A DNA stretch of 64,000 nucleotides. It comes from Actinoalloteichus hoggarensis. Its GTDB lineage: Bacteria; Actinomycetota; Actinomycetes; Mycobacteriales; Pseudonocardiaceae. The stretch lies in the NCBI RefSeq assembly GCF_002234535.1, contig NZ_CP022521.1, positions 5,208,001 through 5,272,000 of the forward strand, given 5' to 3'. The position numbers were made by a program, and so were the translations under genes. A model generated the notes under the pieces. It searched no databases. It saw nothing but the letters and a program-made list of their open reading frames with translations, and had not been told where the DNA came from. Of the stretch, positions 52,269 to 63,423 are shown piece after piece; position 1 is the stretch's first letter; the number at the start of each line of letters is the position of its first letter.

Positions 52269-52617
52269 CCCCTGTCTGTCGTCGACTGGCTAGGGCGGAG
52301 GGCGCACGGCGGACCCGTCGGAGGGCGGCCCGGAACCGTCGCGGCGGTCCGCGGCGGTGTCGCCGCCCAGAAGCCCACCCGGCGGGACCCTCCCGCCGTG
52401 GCACCGCTGCCACGACCGTCCGGCCGGACCGCCGACCAGCGCGATTCCGCGACGAGACGACCCGCTCGGCGTCGTCGCCGCAGGTGATCACCGGGCGGTG
52501 ACCCGGCCGAGGATCACGCGCGTCCGGGGCCGCGGCCGCGAGGCCGTCCGATTCCGGAGTGATCCGTACGCCATGACCCCAGTCTGCCGGCCGCGGCACC
52601 CGGGCCGGGAGGATCGC
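52269..52617. other. Intergenic region between serpin and dgt
   Basis: About 350 bases, no gene recognised and no clear hairpin. It should contain the promoter of the serpin gene and the end of the dgt transcript is on the other side. Confidence 0.35.
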
Positions 52618-53889
52618 TCAGGCGAGACCGGCGGCCTCTCGACCGGTCAGCCTGGCGTGCCACCGCACCGCCTGGCCGTCGGTGAGCGCGGCCACCTGAT
52701 CCAGGACCACCCGCAGCCGGGCCGCGTCATCGCCCGCGACCTGCCAGGCGGGCCGCAACGCCGGGTCCAGCTCGTCGGGTGCCCGATCGATCAGGACCTC
52801 GATCAACTCGCCGAGCAGTTCGCGCTGGACGGCCTGCGTCCGGAGCCGTCTCGGGTCGCTCATCACGTACCGCAGGGCGACCGCCTTGAGCAGCGCGACC
52901 TCGGCGACGACCTCGGGCGGGACCACCAGGTCGGCCTGATAGCGGCACAGCGGTCCGTCGCCGAACTTCGCTCTGGTCCCGACGACGGCGGCGGTGGCGA
53001 ACCGGCCGACCAGCTCGCTGGTGAGCCGTTTCAACGCCACCTGGTCGGCGAGGCTGCCCCCGTAGTCCAGCACGTCGACGACCACGGGCAGCCGCAGCAG
53101 CCCGGCCGCGGCGGCCTCCAGCGCCGCCGCCGAGTCGTCGGAGAAGCTCTCGGCGGCCAGCCGCGCCACGACGGCCCGCTCGGTCGGATCGGCCAGCTGG
53201 CGCAGGGAGATGCGGCCCGACAGCACCCCGTCCTCCACGTCGTGGACGGAATAGGCGACATCGTCCGCCCAGTCCATGACCTGGGCCTCCAGACAGCGCC
53301 GTCGGTCGGGGGCGCCCTGACGCATCCACTCGAAGACCGGGAGGTCGTCGGCATAGACGCCGAACTTGCGGGTGCCCGCGACGCGCGGCCACGGATACTT
53401 CGTCGCCGCGTCCAGGGTGGCCCTGGTGAGGTTCAACCCGTGCGAGCCGCCGTCCTCGGTCAGCACCTTGGGTTCGAGCCGGGTCAGGATGCGCAACGTC
53501 TGGGCGTTGCCCTCGAAGCCGCCGCACGCCGCCGCGGCGGCGTCCAGCGCGCGTTCCCCGTTGTGGCCGAACGGCGGATGGCCGATGTCGTGCGCCAGCC
53601 CGGCGGTGTCGACGATGTCGGGATCGCAGCCCAGCTCGGCGCCGATGCCCCGCCCGATCTGCGCGACCTCCAGCGAGTGAGTGAGTCGGGTGCGCGGCAC
53701 GTCGCCCTCGTCGGGCCCCACCACCTGGGTCTTGCCCGCGAGCCTGCGCAGTGCGGCGGAGTGCAGCACCCTGGCCCGGTCTCGCGCGAAGGCGGTGCGT
53801 CGTTCGGCCCGTCCCGACTCGAGGACGGCGTGCTTGGGCGGCTCGACCAGCAGACGAGCCGCGTCGTGGTCGCGGTAGTCGGACGACAC
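52618..53889 (-). CDS. dgt: Deoxyguanosinetriphosphate triphosphohydrolase-like protein
   Basis: 423 residues. The HD-domain metal ligands are in [16 protein letters not shown] (first His) and [16 protein letters not shown] (His-Asp), with a later [16 protein letters not shown] (Asp). The enzyme cleaves dNTPs, classically dGTP, to the nucleoside and triphosphate and so restrains nucleotide pools. Actinobacterial members of this length are common. Codirectional with a YdcF-like gene about 210 bases upstream. Confidence 0.95.
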   Translation of the reverse strand: MSSDYRDHDAARLLVEPPKHAVLESGRAERRTAFARDRARVLHSAALRRLAGKTQVVGPDEGDVPRTRLTHSLEVAQIGRGIGAELGCDPDIVDTAGLAHDIGHPPFGHNGERALDAAAAACGGFEGNAQTLRILTRLEPKVLTEDGGSHGLNLTRATLDAATKYPWPRVAGTRKFGVYADDLPVFEWMRQGAPDRRRCLEAQVMDWADDVAYSVHDVEDGVLSGRISLRQLADPTERAVVARLAAESFSDDSAAALEAAAAGLLRLPVVVDVLDYGGSLADQVALKRLTSELVGRFATAAVVGTRAKFGDGPLCRYQADLVVPPEVVAEVALLKAVALRYVMSDPRRLRTQAVQRELLGELIEVLIDRAPDELDPALRPAWQVAGDDAARLRVVLDQVAALTDGQAVRWHARLTGREAAGLA

Positions 53890-54100
53890 CGGGGCAGCCT
53901 AAGGTCCCGGTGCGCGACCCGACAGGGCACCCGTCGCGATGCCGCCGATCGTGGGGTCGGGTGTCGACGCGATCGTCTGCCACGCGGGCCGACGCGGCGT
54001 CGACGGTGCCGGATCCGGCCGTCCCGGCGTGCGATTGCTTCGAGTCGAGCCGCCCGACTCGGTGCGGCCTGCACGCGAGGAGCGTGACAGGCCGCCGGGC

Positions 54101-54757
54101 TCATTTCAGCCCGTTGTCGTCGCCGGCGGCGGGGGCGTGGGTGAGTCGGTAGTGGAGCAGCGCGGCCGTCTCCCGCACGATGTAGCGCGCCTGCGTCTCC
54201 CTGGTCTGCACGATCGGACCCCGCCGGGTCGGCGAGACCCAGGCGTCGATGCCCGCGTCGCGGGCCATGGTCCTGGCCCGCAGGGAATGCCACGGATCGC
54301 TGACGATCACCGCCGAGTCCCAGCCCCGATCCGAGATGGCCCGAGCGGAGACCCGGAAGCTGCCCAGGGTGTCGACGCCTTCCCCGACGGCGATCACCCG
54401 GTCCGGCGGGACCCCGTTCTCGACCAGCCAGATCTCGCTGGCCTCGGCCTCGGTGTAGTTGTCCCCCGCCTGCCTGCCGCCGACCGTCAGGATGTGGTCG
54501 GCGACCCCGGACTCGTAGAGCGTCACGGCATGTTGCAGGCGCGCCTCCAGCACGGCGGAGGGTCTGCCGTCGTACTGTGCGGCGCCGAGCACCACGACGA
54601 CGTCGGCGCGACTGCGATCGTCCTGGCGCGCCACGAACCACACCCGGAACAGGGTGCCGCCGACGACGAACGCCAGGATCAACACGGCGCCGAGGACGGT
54701 GCGAGCCAGCAGCCTGCCGAGGCGAAGGCCCCGCGGCAGGCCCTCAGGGTCGGTCAT
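54101..54757 (-). CDS. YdcF/SanA-type DUF218 membrane protein
   Basis: 218 residues. A single membrane segment (LLARTVLGAVLILAFVVGGT) precedes the DUF218 domain: VVVVLGAAQYDGRPSAVLEA, LTVGGRQAGD, VGEGVDTLGSF and IVSDPWHSLRARTMARDAG. Members are implicated in envelope or vancomycin-related functions in E. coli (SanA) but no activity is certain. Ahead of dgt on the same strand. Confidence 0.9.
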   Translation of the reverse strand: MTDPEGLPRGLRLGRLLARTVLGAVLILAFVVGGTLFRVWFVARQDDRSRADVVVVLGAAQYDGRPSAVLEARLQHAVTLYESGVADHILTVGGRQAGDNYTEAEASEIWLVENGVPPDRVIAVGEGVDTLGSFRVSARAISDRGWDSAVIVSDPWHSLRARTMARDAGIDAWVSPTRRGPIVQTRETQARYIVRETAALLHYRLTHAPAAGDDNGLK

Positions 54758-55029
54758 GCCGGAGATCGTCGCAGAGCGGCGGGCCCTGCGGCGACGGTGG
54801 TCCGTCTTTCCGCGCCGAGCCCGCGCGGCCGGTTCGCCGCCCGATCCCGTGCGGGCGTTCCACGCGGCCGAACCCGTCTCCCGCCGCCTGCCGACGGCCG
54901 GCCCGCGGCCGGGCGCGGTCCCGACGCGGCGAACCCGTCGGCGAGCCGAGCATGCGCGCGGCCGTCCCGCGACGCGCGCGGCGAGAGGTCGAAACGCGAG
55001 CCCCCACCTCCGCCAGCGAGGATGGACCG

Positions 55030-55767
55030 ATGCCTGCCCAGCAGCCCACGATCCTCGCGACCTCAGGCGGAATGCGCCGAGGCACTCGCACCGAGCTCGA
55101 GTTCGCGCCGCTGATCCACTTCGCCGTGGAGCTGTCCGGCGTGACGGGCAGGCCGCCTCGCCTCTGCCACGTGGGCACGGCCTGCGGCGATCAACGCCCG
55201 CAGAACGCCGCCGTCGCGGCGGCCGGCCGGGAGGCGGGCATCGAGGTCACCGCGCTGAACCTGTTCCCCATGCCGCCCACCACCGAACTGGCGGACCTGG
55301 TGCTGTCGCACGACGTCGTGTGGGTCGGCGGCGGCTCGGTGGCCAATCTGCTCGCCGTCTGGCGGGTGCACGGCCTGCCCGAGGTGCTGCGGCAGGCCTG
55401 GACGGCCGGCGTGGTGCTCGGCGGCGTCTCGGCGGGTTCCCTGTGCTGGTTCGTCGGCGGCCCGACCGACTCCTTCGGCCCGGACCTGCGGATCGTCACC
55501 GACGGGCTGGCACTGCTGCCCTACGCCAACGGCGTGCACTACGACTCCGAGGCCGCCCGCAGGCCCGCCGTCCACGCCGCCGTCGCCTCGGGCGACCTGC
55601 CGACCGCCCACTGCACCGACGACGGCGCGGGCCTGCTCTACCACGGCACGACGCTGGTCGAGGCCGTCGCCGAGAACGGGGCGGCGGGCGCCTACCTGGT
55701 GGAACGGGACGCGACCGCCGAGCTGGGAGTGGTCGAGCGGCGTCTCGACGTCCGCCGTCTCGCGTGA
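55030..55767 (+). CDS. Peptidase E-like S51 serine peptidase
   Basis: 245 residues. The nucleophile elbow GGVSAGSLCWF places Ser134, and VGGGSVANLLAVWRVHGL is the other conserved block. S51 enzymes cleave Asp-Xaa dipeptides; close relatives include cyanophycinase. A catalytic His is likely within NGVHYDSE and an acidic residue in CTDDGAG. Stand-alone gene with a probable ATG at 55030. Confidence 0.92.
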   Translation: MPAQQPTILATSGGMRRGTRTELEFAPLIHFAVELSGVTGRPPRLCHVGTACGDQRPQNAAVAAAGREAGIEVTALNLFPMPPTTELADLVLSHDVVWVGGGSVANLLAVWRVHGLPEVLRQAWTAGVVLGGVSAGSLCWFVGGPTDSFGPDLRIVTDGLALLPYANGVHYDSEAARRPAVHAAVASGDLPTAHCTDDGAGLLYHGTTLVEAVAENGAAGAYLVERDATAELGVVERRLDVRRLA

Positions 55768-56037
55768 GCCCGTCATCCCTCCCCGACCCGCTGAGAGGGC
55801 GCGGCCGTCAGCAGCGATGACGCCGGGGACGGACCCGGAGTCGCCGCGCCGGGCCGCCCGATCCGACACCGCCGGAGACCCGACCGGAGACGCCACGCCG
55901 ATACCGCCGGAGACCGACCGGCACGGGACGGCGAACCCGTGTCCGAGGCGGCACGCCCGCGTCGTCGCCGTCCTCGCCGACACCGTCCTCGCCCCCGGCG
56001 TCAGCCCTCCCAGCGCCGCCCTTCTATGACGCCGCGC

Positions 56038-57429
56038 TCAGCAGCCGCGCAGCCGGAAGGCGAGATAGTCGTTCAGCTTGTCCAGCGACACCCGTTCCTG
56101 CCCGAGACTGTCCCGATCGCGGACCGTCACCGTGTGATCGAGCAGCCCGTCGAAGTCCAGCGTCACGCAGAACGGCGTGCCGATCTCGTCCTGCCGACGG
56201 TAGCGCCTGCCGATGGCCCCGGAATCGTCGAACTCGACGTTCCAGCTGCGGCGCAGTTCCGCCGTGACGGCCGCCGCCTGCGGGGCCAGATCCGCGCTGC
56301 GCGACACCGGCAGCACCCCGACCTTCACCGGGGCGAGTCGACGATCCAGCCGCAGCACGATCCGCCGGTCCACGCCGCCGATCGGGTTGGGCGTCTCCTC
56401 CTCGGTGTAGGCGTCCAGCAGGAAGGCCAGCACCGCCCGGCCCACCCCCACGGAGGGACCGATGACGTAGGGCCGGTACCGGCTGCCCGCCGTGCGGTCG
56501 TAGTACGACAGATCGACCCCGGTGCGTTCGGCGTGGGCGTCGAGGTCGAAGTCGCCCCGGTTGACGACGCCCTCCAGCTCATCCCACTCCCGGCCGGGGA
56601 AGCCGAACCGGTACTCGACGTCGACCGTACGGCGCGCGTAGTGCGCCAACTGGTCCGCCGGATGCGGATAGTGCCGAAGGTTGGCCCGATCCACGCCCAG
56701 GCCCGTGTACCACTCGGTGCGGGCGTCGATCCAGTAGCGATGCCAGTCCTCGTCCTGATCCGGCGGTACGAAGTAGGCCAGTTCCATCAGCTCGAACTCG
56801 CGGGAGCGGAACAGGAAGTCGCCGGGGGTGACCTCGTTCCGGAAGACCTTGCCGATCTGTCCGACGCCGAACGGCGGCCGTCGGCGGCCGGTGGCCTGCA
56901 CGGAGTGGAAGTTCACGAACGCGCCCTGCACCGTCTCCGGCCGCAGATGGTAAGGACTGTCGTCGGCCTCGTCCGGGCCCAGGGCGGTGGCCAGCATCCC
57001 GCTGGACAGGCTCGGCGGGGTGAACCGTCCCCGGCTGCCGCAGTCCGGGCAGGTCAGCGCCAGCAGCGCGCGAGCGTCCAGTTCCTCACCCGTCCGCGCC
57101 CGGAACTCCTCGACGAGGTCCGCGGCGGGGAACCGGTGGTGACACGCGGTGCACTGGATGAGCAGCGCCACGAACTCCTCGGCGTGACCGGAGGCGGCCC
57201 ACACCTCGCGCGGCAGGATCACCGAGGAGTCCAGGCCGACGACGTCGTCCCGGCCGTGGACGACGGCCTTCCACCACTGCCGCTTGACGTTCTCCTTGAG
57301 CTCGACGCCCAGCGGGCCGTAGTCCCAGGCCGCCCGGACCCCGCCGTAGATCTCCCCGCTGGGGTAGACCAGGCCGCGAGCCCGGCAGAGTCTGACGATG
57401 GTGTCGATCCGATCGGCATCGGCAGGCAC
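56038..57429 (-). CDS. glyS: Glycyl-tRNA synthetase
   Basis: 463 residues, the homodimeric class II type. Motif 2 is in [20 protein letters not shown] and motif 3 in [16 protein letters not shown]. The Cys pairs CTACHH and CPDCGS suggest zinc binding. The N-terminal [20 protein letters not shown] is the family start. It charges tRNA-Gly. A single such gene suffices, so it is essential. Confidence 0.97.
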   Translation of the reverse strand: MPADADRIDTIVRLCRARGLVYPSGEIYGGVRAAWDYGPLGVELKENVKRQWWKAVVHGRDDVVGLDSSVILPREVWAASGHAEEFVALLIQCTACHHRFPAADLVEEFRARTGEELDARALLALTCPDCGSRGRFTPPSLSSGMLATALGPDEADDSPYHLRPETVQGAFVNFHSVQATGRRRPPFGVGQIGKVFRNEVTPGDFLFRSREFELMELAYFVPPDQDEDWHRYWIDARTEWYTGLGVDRANLRHYPHPADQLAHYARRTVDVEYRFGFPGREWDELEGVVNRGDFDLDAHAERTGVDLSYYDRTAGSRYRPYVIGPSVGVGRAVLAFLLDAYTEEETPNPIGGVDRRIVLRLDRRLAPVKVGVLPVSRSADLAPQAAAVTAELRRSWNVEFDDSGAIGRRYRRQDEIGTPFCVTLDFDGLLDHTVTVRDRDSLGQERVSLDKLNDYLAFRLRGC

Positions 57430-57559
57430 GGACGCTCCCCAAGGCCTGGTGGACGAGGCGACAGGAGCCGAGCGTAGCGGCCGGTGCCGGACCGGCTGCC
57501 GCGAGCGTGACCTGCGCTCAGGCCGAAGCGGGGCCGCGGACGAAGATCTTCTCGGCCGC

Positions 57560-58279
57560 TCAGGCGAGATCGGGGGTGCCCACCAGGGTCGCGATCACGA
57601 TCCGGTTGTCCTCGTATCCCGACGGACCGCCGACGTAACGTCCGCCGCAGGTCACCAGGACCAGTCGGTGGACGCCGTCCTGACCGAACAGCTCGGCGGC
57701 CCTGGCAGGCAGCTCGTCCTTGTGCAGGGTCAGCACCTCGCTGGTCTCATACGTCCACTCGCCGCCGTCGACGTCGACGATCTCGATGCGCTCGCCGACC
57801 TCGGCGCGATGCAGCTGGTCGAAGGGCCCCAGGGCGCCCTGCCAGTTCACATGTCCCGCCATCACCGACGCGCCCGCCGCGGCCCCGAGTCCGGCTCCCC
57901 ACCAGGTGGCCTCGCCGAGGCTGTCGGGCACGGGGAGCGTGCCGGTGGCGTCGACCTCGTCGCGCACCAGCCGTGCGGAGCCGCCGTCGGCCAGGTAGAT
58001 CGTGCCCGGCTGCCTGGCATGTTCGGTGGGCGGCGGCGCGGGTGCGGCCTGCGTGGGCTCGGCCTCGCCGGGCGCCGTCTCGACGGGGGCGTTCGACGCG
58101 CTCGCAGAGCCGGGCACCACGCTCGGGTTGCCCATGATCCCGCCGACGATCACGCCGATCACCACGGCGGCGAGGACGGCGATGAGCGAGGTCGTCCGTC
58201 CTCGCGTCCAGAACCGACCGCGCTCGCGTTCGGCTGCGGCGGAACCGGACGTCGCATCCTCCGAACGGGGTCGTCCCAC
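57560..58279 (-). CDS. Class F sortase
   Basis: 239 residues. A membrane anchor ([20 protein letters not shown]) and a Pro/Ala-rich linker lead to the beta-barrel. Catalytic residues are His143 in AGHVNW, Cys211 in LVLVTCGG and Arg226 in EDNRIV. Class F sortases are typical of actinobacteria and their targets are poorly known. No substrate with a sorting signal was seen in the window. Confidence 0.93.
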   Translation of the reverse strand: MGRPRSEDATSGSAAAERERGRFWTRGRTTSLIAVLAAVVIGVIVGGIMGNPSVVPGSASASNAPVETAPGEAEPTQAAPAPPPTEHARQPGTIYLADGGSARLVRDEVDATGTLPVPDSLGEATWWGAGLGAAAGASVMAGHVNWQGALGPFDQLHRAEVGERIEIVDVDGGEWTYETSEVLTLHKDELPARAAELFGQDGVHRLVLVTCGGRYVGGPSGYEDNRIVIATLVGTPDLA

Positions 58280-58537
58280 CGGTCATCAGCTCCTCACTCC
58301 GTGTAGCCACGGGCCGACGGTGCCGGTTTCGGATGATGGCAGAGGAGGGAAGCCGGCAGGCAGCAAGTCGACGAAGATGACTCCGAAGCTCACTCGTTCA
58401 GCCCAGCCGTCAGGCACCGACCGGGCCCGGCGACCGTCCACAGGCCGTCGAGGACGGGGAGTCCCGCGAAGCCGGCCCGGCGGTCCGAGTCCCGCGGGTG
58501 GCGGCCGAACGCCGCGTGCGGAGGGACGGCAGGCGCG

Positions 58538-58936
58538 TCAGCGACGCGGGACGTCCGGGCCCGCCACCTCGCCCAGCCGCACGCTGCCCCGGTCCCGGGC
58601 CAGCAGGCTCTCCTGCTCACGCGGCGACTCCTCACCCGGCACCGACTCCACCAGCACCTCGTGGACGGCGGAGCCGCCGACCTCGGCCCTGGAGAGGAAC
58701 GGAACCACGTGTTCTCGCACGTCGAACGGCGAGAGCGCCCGGCGATAGGCCACCACCGAGTCGAAGCGGGCGATCAGCGTCCAGTCGACGCCGTCCGGGT
58801 CCTGCTCGACGGTCCGTGTGAGCTGCACTCCCCGACAGCCGGGCTGAGCGCCGAGCAGCCGCATCGCCGTCCTGGCCTGGGACAGGAAGTCCTCGATGCC
58901 GGTCTCGGGCACGGCATAGCGACAGATGAGCAGCAT
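58538..58936 (-). CDS. Antibiotic biosynthesis monooxygenase-like (ABM) protein
   Basis: 132 residues from the ATG at 58936. The dimeric ferredoxin-like fold is visible: MLLICRYAVPETGIEDFLSQ, LLGAQPGCRGVQLTRTVEQD and WTLIARFDSVVAYRRALSPF. ABM proteins oxidise or simply bind polyketide-type compounds, or act on heme. The region carries no biosynthesis cluster, so a housekeeping role is more likely. Divergent from the DUF6703-like gene. Confidence 0.85.
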   Translation of the reverse strand: MLLICRYAVPETGIEDFLSQARTAMRLLGAQPGCRGVQLTRTVEQDPDGVDWTLIARFDSVVAYRRALSPFDVREHVVPFLSRAEVGGSAVHEVLVESVPGEESPREQESLLARDRGSVRLGEVAGPDVPRR

Positions 58937-59018
58937 CGGGCGGGCTCCTTCGGCGGTGCGGGGTGCGAGGATAACCGCTCGCGGATCGGGCGGTGGGCAC
59001 GTGGAAGGAGACCCGTCG

Positions 59019-59309
59019 GTGGCAGGCAGAGGAGATCGACGCAGGCGGCTGACCCCGGGCGAGGGGCCGCTGTCGCGGGTCCCGCCCCCGGTGGCCTTCC
59101 TCGTCGTCATCGGATTGTTCCTGCTCGGGGCGTGGCTGGGCGGCTGGATCGGCGTCACGCTGCTCGCGACCCTCATCGTGCTGGTCCTGGCCCTGCTGCT
59201 CGCCACCTGGCAGACGCTCACGCCGGGTGAGCGTGCCCTGCGGATGATCACCCTGCTGATGTTGATAGTGATTACCGCTACTGTCGGCTACAACAGTCTG
59301 GCGACTTGA
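59019..59309 (+). CDS. Small membrane protein (DUF6703-like)
   Basis: 96 residues. Two to three hydrophobic segments: VAFLVVIGLFLLGAWLGGWI, VTLLATLIVLVLALLLATWQ and MITLLMLIVITATVGY. The GTG at 59019 was chosen because GGAAGGAG lies eight bases ahead; a GTG at 59001 is less well placed. Conserved small actinobacterial membrane protein of unknown function, just before the ArsR-Zur pair. Confidence 0.78.
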   Translation: MAGRGDRRRRLTPGEGPLSRVPPPVAFLVVIGLFLLGAWLGGWIGVTLLATLIVLVLALLLATWQTLTPGERALRMITLLMLIVITATVGYNSLAT

Positions 59310-59443
59310 GCGGAACGAGGCGCCGCTCAGGCGGGCGGCCGATCGGACGCACTCAGGCCGAGGCGACGCGCCACTAGAATGAATGACGGCAGGCGGGCGA
59401 CGCCCGGACACCGCGCCACGACACCCGAGTCCTGGAGACCGAG

Positions 59444-59887
59444 ATGCCCACCGCAGACGCCATGAGGCACGTGCCCGGCATCGAGCACGCCGCCAGAGGC
59501 GTGGCGCTGGCACCCGACGACGTGCGACCGGGCTCGCCGTGCGACGAGCGGGCGGCGTCGGGTGCGCTGCCCATGCCCGCTCCCAAGACGCTCATCGCGG
59601 CGGGCGACCTGCTGCGGGCCCTCGCGGCGCCGGTCCGCATCTCCATCGTCCTCCAGCTCCGACAGGCCGAACGCTGCGTGCACGAGCTGGTCGAGTCGCT
59701 CGGGGTCACCCAGCCGCTGATCAGTCAGCATCTGCGGGTGCTGAAGTCCGCGGGTGTGGTACAGGGCACCCGGCAGGGCCGCGAGGTGGTGTATCGGCTG
59801 GTGGACGAGCACCTGGCTCACATCGTGGTCGACGCGGTGACGCACGTCGAGGAACCCCAGCCGAGCAGCGGAGCGGAGGACACGTGA
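59444..59887 (+). CDS. ArsR/SmtB-family regulator
   Basis: 147 residues. The winged helix reads LLRALAAPVRISIVLQLRQA, CVHELVESLGVTQPLISQHL and GVVQGTRQGREVVYRLVDEH. The first 40 residues are an extension not needed for the fold; a Met at about residue 44 is an alternative start. A Cys in RCVHEL and His residues in LISQH and DEHLAH could bind metal. Its stop overlaps the zur start (GTGA), so the two metal regulators are co-translated. Confidence 0.92.
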   Translation: MPTADAMRHVPGIEHAARGVALAPDDVRPGSPCDERAASGALPMPAPKTLIAAGDLLRALAAPVRISIVLQLRQAERCVHELVESLGVTQPLISQHLRVLKSAGVVQGTRQGREVVYRLVDEHLAHIVVDAVTHVEEPQPSSGAEDT

Positions 59888-60303
59888 CCACCAGTGAGAG
59901 ACCGTCGACGACGGTCCCCGGAGTACGCACGACCAGACAACGCACGGCGGTGTCCCGACTGTTGGACAACCAGCCCGAGTTCCGCTCCGCTCAGGAGATC
60001 CACGAGGAGCTGCGCCGAAACGGGGAGGGCATCGGCCTGACCACGGTCTACCGAACCCTTCAGACCCTCGCCGAGGCGGGTGAGGTGGACATGCTCCGCA
60101 CCGACACCGGTGAGGCCGTCTACCGACGGTGTTCGAGCCATCACCATCACCACCTCGTGTGCAGGCACTGCGGCCGGACCGTGGAGGTCGAGGGCCCGGC
60201 GGTGGAGCGGTGGACGAACCGCATCGCCGAGGAACACGGCTTCCACCGTGTCAGCCACACCCTGGAGATCTTCGGCGACTGCGCCGACTGCGCGGCCGCC
60301 TGA
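59884..60303 (+). CDS. zur: Fur-family zinc uptake regulator (Zur)
   Basis: 139 residues. DNA-binding part TRQRTAVSRLLDNQPEFRSA and GIGLTTVYRTLQTLAEAGEV; metal-binding part SSHHHHHLVCRHCGRTVEVE with the structural CxxC, and a second CADC at the C-terminus. It should repress zinc-uptake genes when zinc is plentiful. Co-translated with the ArsR-type gene and close to a metal-associated permease pair. Which Fur paralogue it is cannot be proven, but context favours zinc. Confidence 0.93.
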   Translation: MTTSERPSTTVPGVRTTRQRTAVSRLLDNQPEFRSAQEIHEELRRNGEGIGLTTVYRTLQTLAEAGEVDMLRTDTGEAVYRRCSSHHHHHLVCRHCGRTVEVEGPAVERWTNRIAEEHGFHRVSHTLEIFGDCADCAAA

Positions 60304-60430
60304 CGCAGGCCCGCGGGGCGCCGCCGAGCCGCGTCCGTCTACGAGGCCCTGAGGCGGTGGGATCGGCCGGGTCGGCGGCGTGGGTCGGCGACGGACGGAC
60401 ACGCACCGTGGGGCCGAGCACTGGTCGCGG

Positions 60431-61555
<1,125 letters not shown>

Positions 61556-61772
61556 GTCACCGCCTTCTCTCGTCCGACGTCACCGCTCGCTCCGGTGTCG
61601 GTCTCGCCCGAGGTCGGCGGCCTCGAGTCCGTTGCGACCGGCCGGCTCCTGGCGTCGACGCGCCGCTTCGCGTCACGCCGAGGGCACCGCGTACCCGCCG
61701 CCCCGCCGGACCGTCGGCGAGGGCGACCCCGAGTGTGCCCGATGCCGCCCCGTCGGGCGGCGCCGGGCCGCG

Positions 61773-62864
61773 TCACCACTCCAGCAGCAAAGCGCTGACG
61801 AGCAGGGCGCTGAGCACCGCGACCAGGAAGGTCGCCGGGGCGAACCGCGCGGCGAAGGAGCGGCCGAAGGTGCCCGCCTGCATGGCGATCAGCTTGATGT
61901 CCACGGCGGGGCCGACCACCAGGAAGGCCAGCCGCGCGGGCAGTGGAAGCCCCGGCAGGGAGGCCACCACGAAGGCGTCGGCCTCGCTGCACAGGGCCAG
62001 CAGGACGGCGGCCACCGACATCACGATCACCGCGAGCAGCACCTGTCCGCCGAGGCTGTCCAGCCAGGAGGGCGGGACCGCGACGTTGAGCACCGCGGCG
62101 GCCAGCGCGCCCAGCACCAGATAACCGCCCGCCTCGACCAGGTCATGACGCACCGTCTCGACGAAGCTCACCCACCGGGAACCGGGTCGCTGATCGGGCA
62201 GCCTGCGCAGCGCGCGCTCGGCGATCCACTCCATCCGCCCCCATCTGATCCACAGCCAGCCCATCACCATCGCGGTGAGCAGCGAGGCGAGGAACCGGGC
62301 GAGCACCATCATCGGCTCGCCGGGGAACGCCACCGCAGTGGAGACCAGCACGATCGGGTTGATCGCCGGGGCGGCGAGCAGGAACACCAGAGCGGCCGAC
62401 GGCGCGATGCCCTGTTGCATCATGCGTCGCGCCACCGGCACGGACGCGCATTCACAGCCCGGCAGGGCGAGCCCGGCCAACCCCGCGACCGGAACCCCCG
62501 CCGCCTCGTTGCCCGGCAGCAGTCGCCGCAGCACCCTCGGCGGCAGGAACGCCGCGATCAGCCCGCTGATCAGGACGCCGAGGACCAGGAACGGCAGCGC
62601 CTGCACGCAGATGGCGACGAAGACGGTCGCCCCGGTGCGCAGAGCGGGCGCGTCGAGCAGCTCGACCAGCATGTCCTGAAAGAACATCGCGGCCAGCAGC
62701 AGGACGCAGAGCAGTTCCAGCGACGTGATCCGCCGCGAGCGCGGCGCACGCCCGGCCGGTCCCGCCGCAGGCGGCGTGCTGATCGCCGAGACGGGCGCGT
62801 CGCCCCCGGGGGAGCCGTTCGACGTCGGTTCCGGCGAGCGCGTCGCCTCCTGACCACCGTTCAT
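61773..62864 (-). CDS. DUF318 / YraQ-like permease
   Basis: 363 residues, about eight membrane segments. The conserved blocks are FVAICVQALPFLVLGVLISG, LPGNEAAGVPVAGLAGLALP followed by CECASVP (the CE motif), MMQQGIAPSAALVFLLAAPA and NPIVL, and ALCSEADAFVVAS. The GCEC and CSEAD motifs suggest metal or thiol chemistry. Forms a unit with the TIGR03943 protein about 215 bases downstream. Confidence 0.92.
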   Translation of the reverse strand: MNGGQEATRSPEPTSNGSPGGDAPVSAISTPPAAGPAGRAPRSRRITSLELLCVLLLAAMFFQDMLVELLDAPALRTGATVFVAICVQALPFLVLGVLISGLIAAFLPPRVLRRLLPGNEAAGVPVAGLAGLALPGCECASVPVARRMMQQGIAPSAALVFLLAAPAINPIVLVSTAVAFPGEPMMVLARFLASLLTAMVMGWLWIRWGRMEWIAERALRRLPDQRPGSRWVSFVETVRHDLVEAGGYLVLGALAAAVLNVAVPPSWLDSLGGQVLLAVIVMSVAAVLLALCSEADAFVVASLPGLPLPARLAFLVVGPAVDIKLIAMQAGTFGRSFAARFAPATFLVAVLSALLVSALLLEW

Positions 62865-62943
62865 CGCCGTTCCGATCTTTCGTCCACGCCGCCCGAGTCC
62901 GCTCGCACGCGGCCCGACACGGGCCGCGACGGCCCGCCTCGGC

Positions 62944-63423
62944 TCACACCCTGTCCTGGCCGCCCGGTCTGTCCTGGCCGCCCGCCGTATCCAGCAGCTC
63001 GGTGCGCAGCTGCGAGGCGGTGGACACCACCAGCATCAGCATGGTGCTCAGCGGTGTGGCGCCCATGCCCTCGGCGGGGAAGGCATACCGAAGGGTGACA
63101 TCCATGCCCTTCCCGGTGCGCACGACGCCGAGCGTGCCGAAGAGGCCCTGCCCGGCGCGTTCGGCGGCCGACTTGGCCAGCGTGTCGTCGTCCGGCAGGT
63201 CCCAGGCGACGACGCAGGTGAGGCTCAGCACGGTGAGCCCCTCGGCCAGCTGCATGGCCTGCACCGCACACGGCACCTCGCCATGACGGAAGGTGAGCGC
63301 CCCGTCGTCGTCGGTGTGCACCTCGTGATAGCGCTCCAGCGCCTCGCGGGCGGCCGAGAGAAGGGCCGCCGTCTTGGCCGCCTCCCCCGCTCGCTGGTCC
63401 GAGGGGATCTCCGAGTCCGTCAC
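62944..63423 (-). CDS. YbjN/T3SS chaperone-like protein
   Basis: 159 residues. The alpha-beta sandwich pattern is LSAAREALERYHEVHTDDDG, LTFRHGEVPCAVQAMQLAEG and VLSLTCVVAWDLPDDDTLAK, as in the YbjN-like superfamily with type III chaperone fold. GTG start directly follows the uppS stop (TAA-GTG). Function unknown in actinobacteria. Confidence 0.8.
   Translation of the reverse strand: MTDSEIPSDQRAGEAAKTAALLSAAREALERYHEVHTDDDGALTFRHGEVPCAVQAMQLAEGLTVLSLTCVVAWDLPDDDTLAKSAAERAGQGLFGTLGVVRTGKGMDVTLRYAFPAEGMGATPLSTMLMLVVSTASQLRTELLDTAGGQDRPGGQDRV

Noticed and set aside
55817-56029. A 70-codon plus-strand frame between peptidase E and glyS
   Set aside because: No ribosome binding site, Pro/Arg/Thr-rich random-looking translation and no conservation that I recognise.
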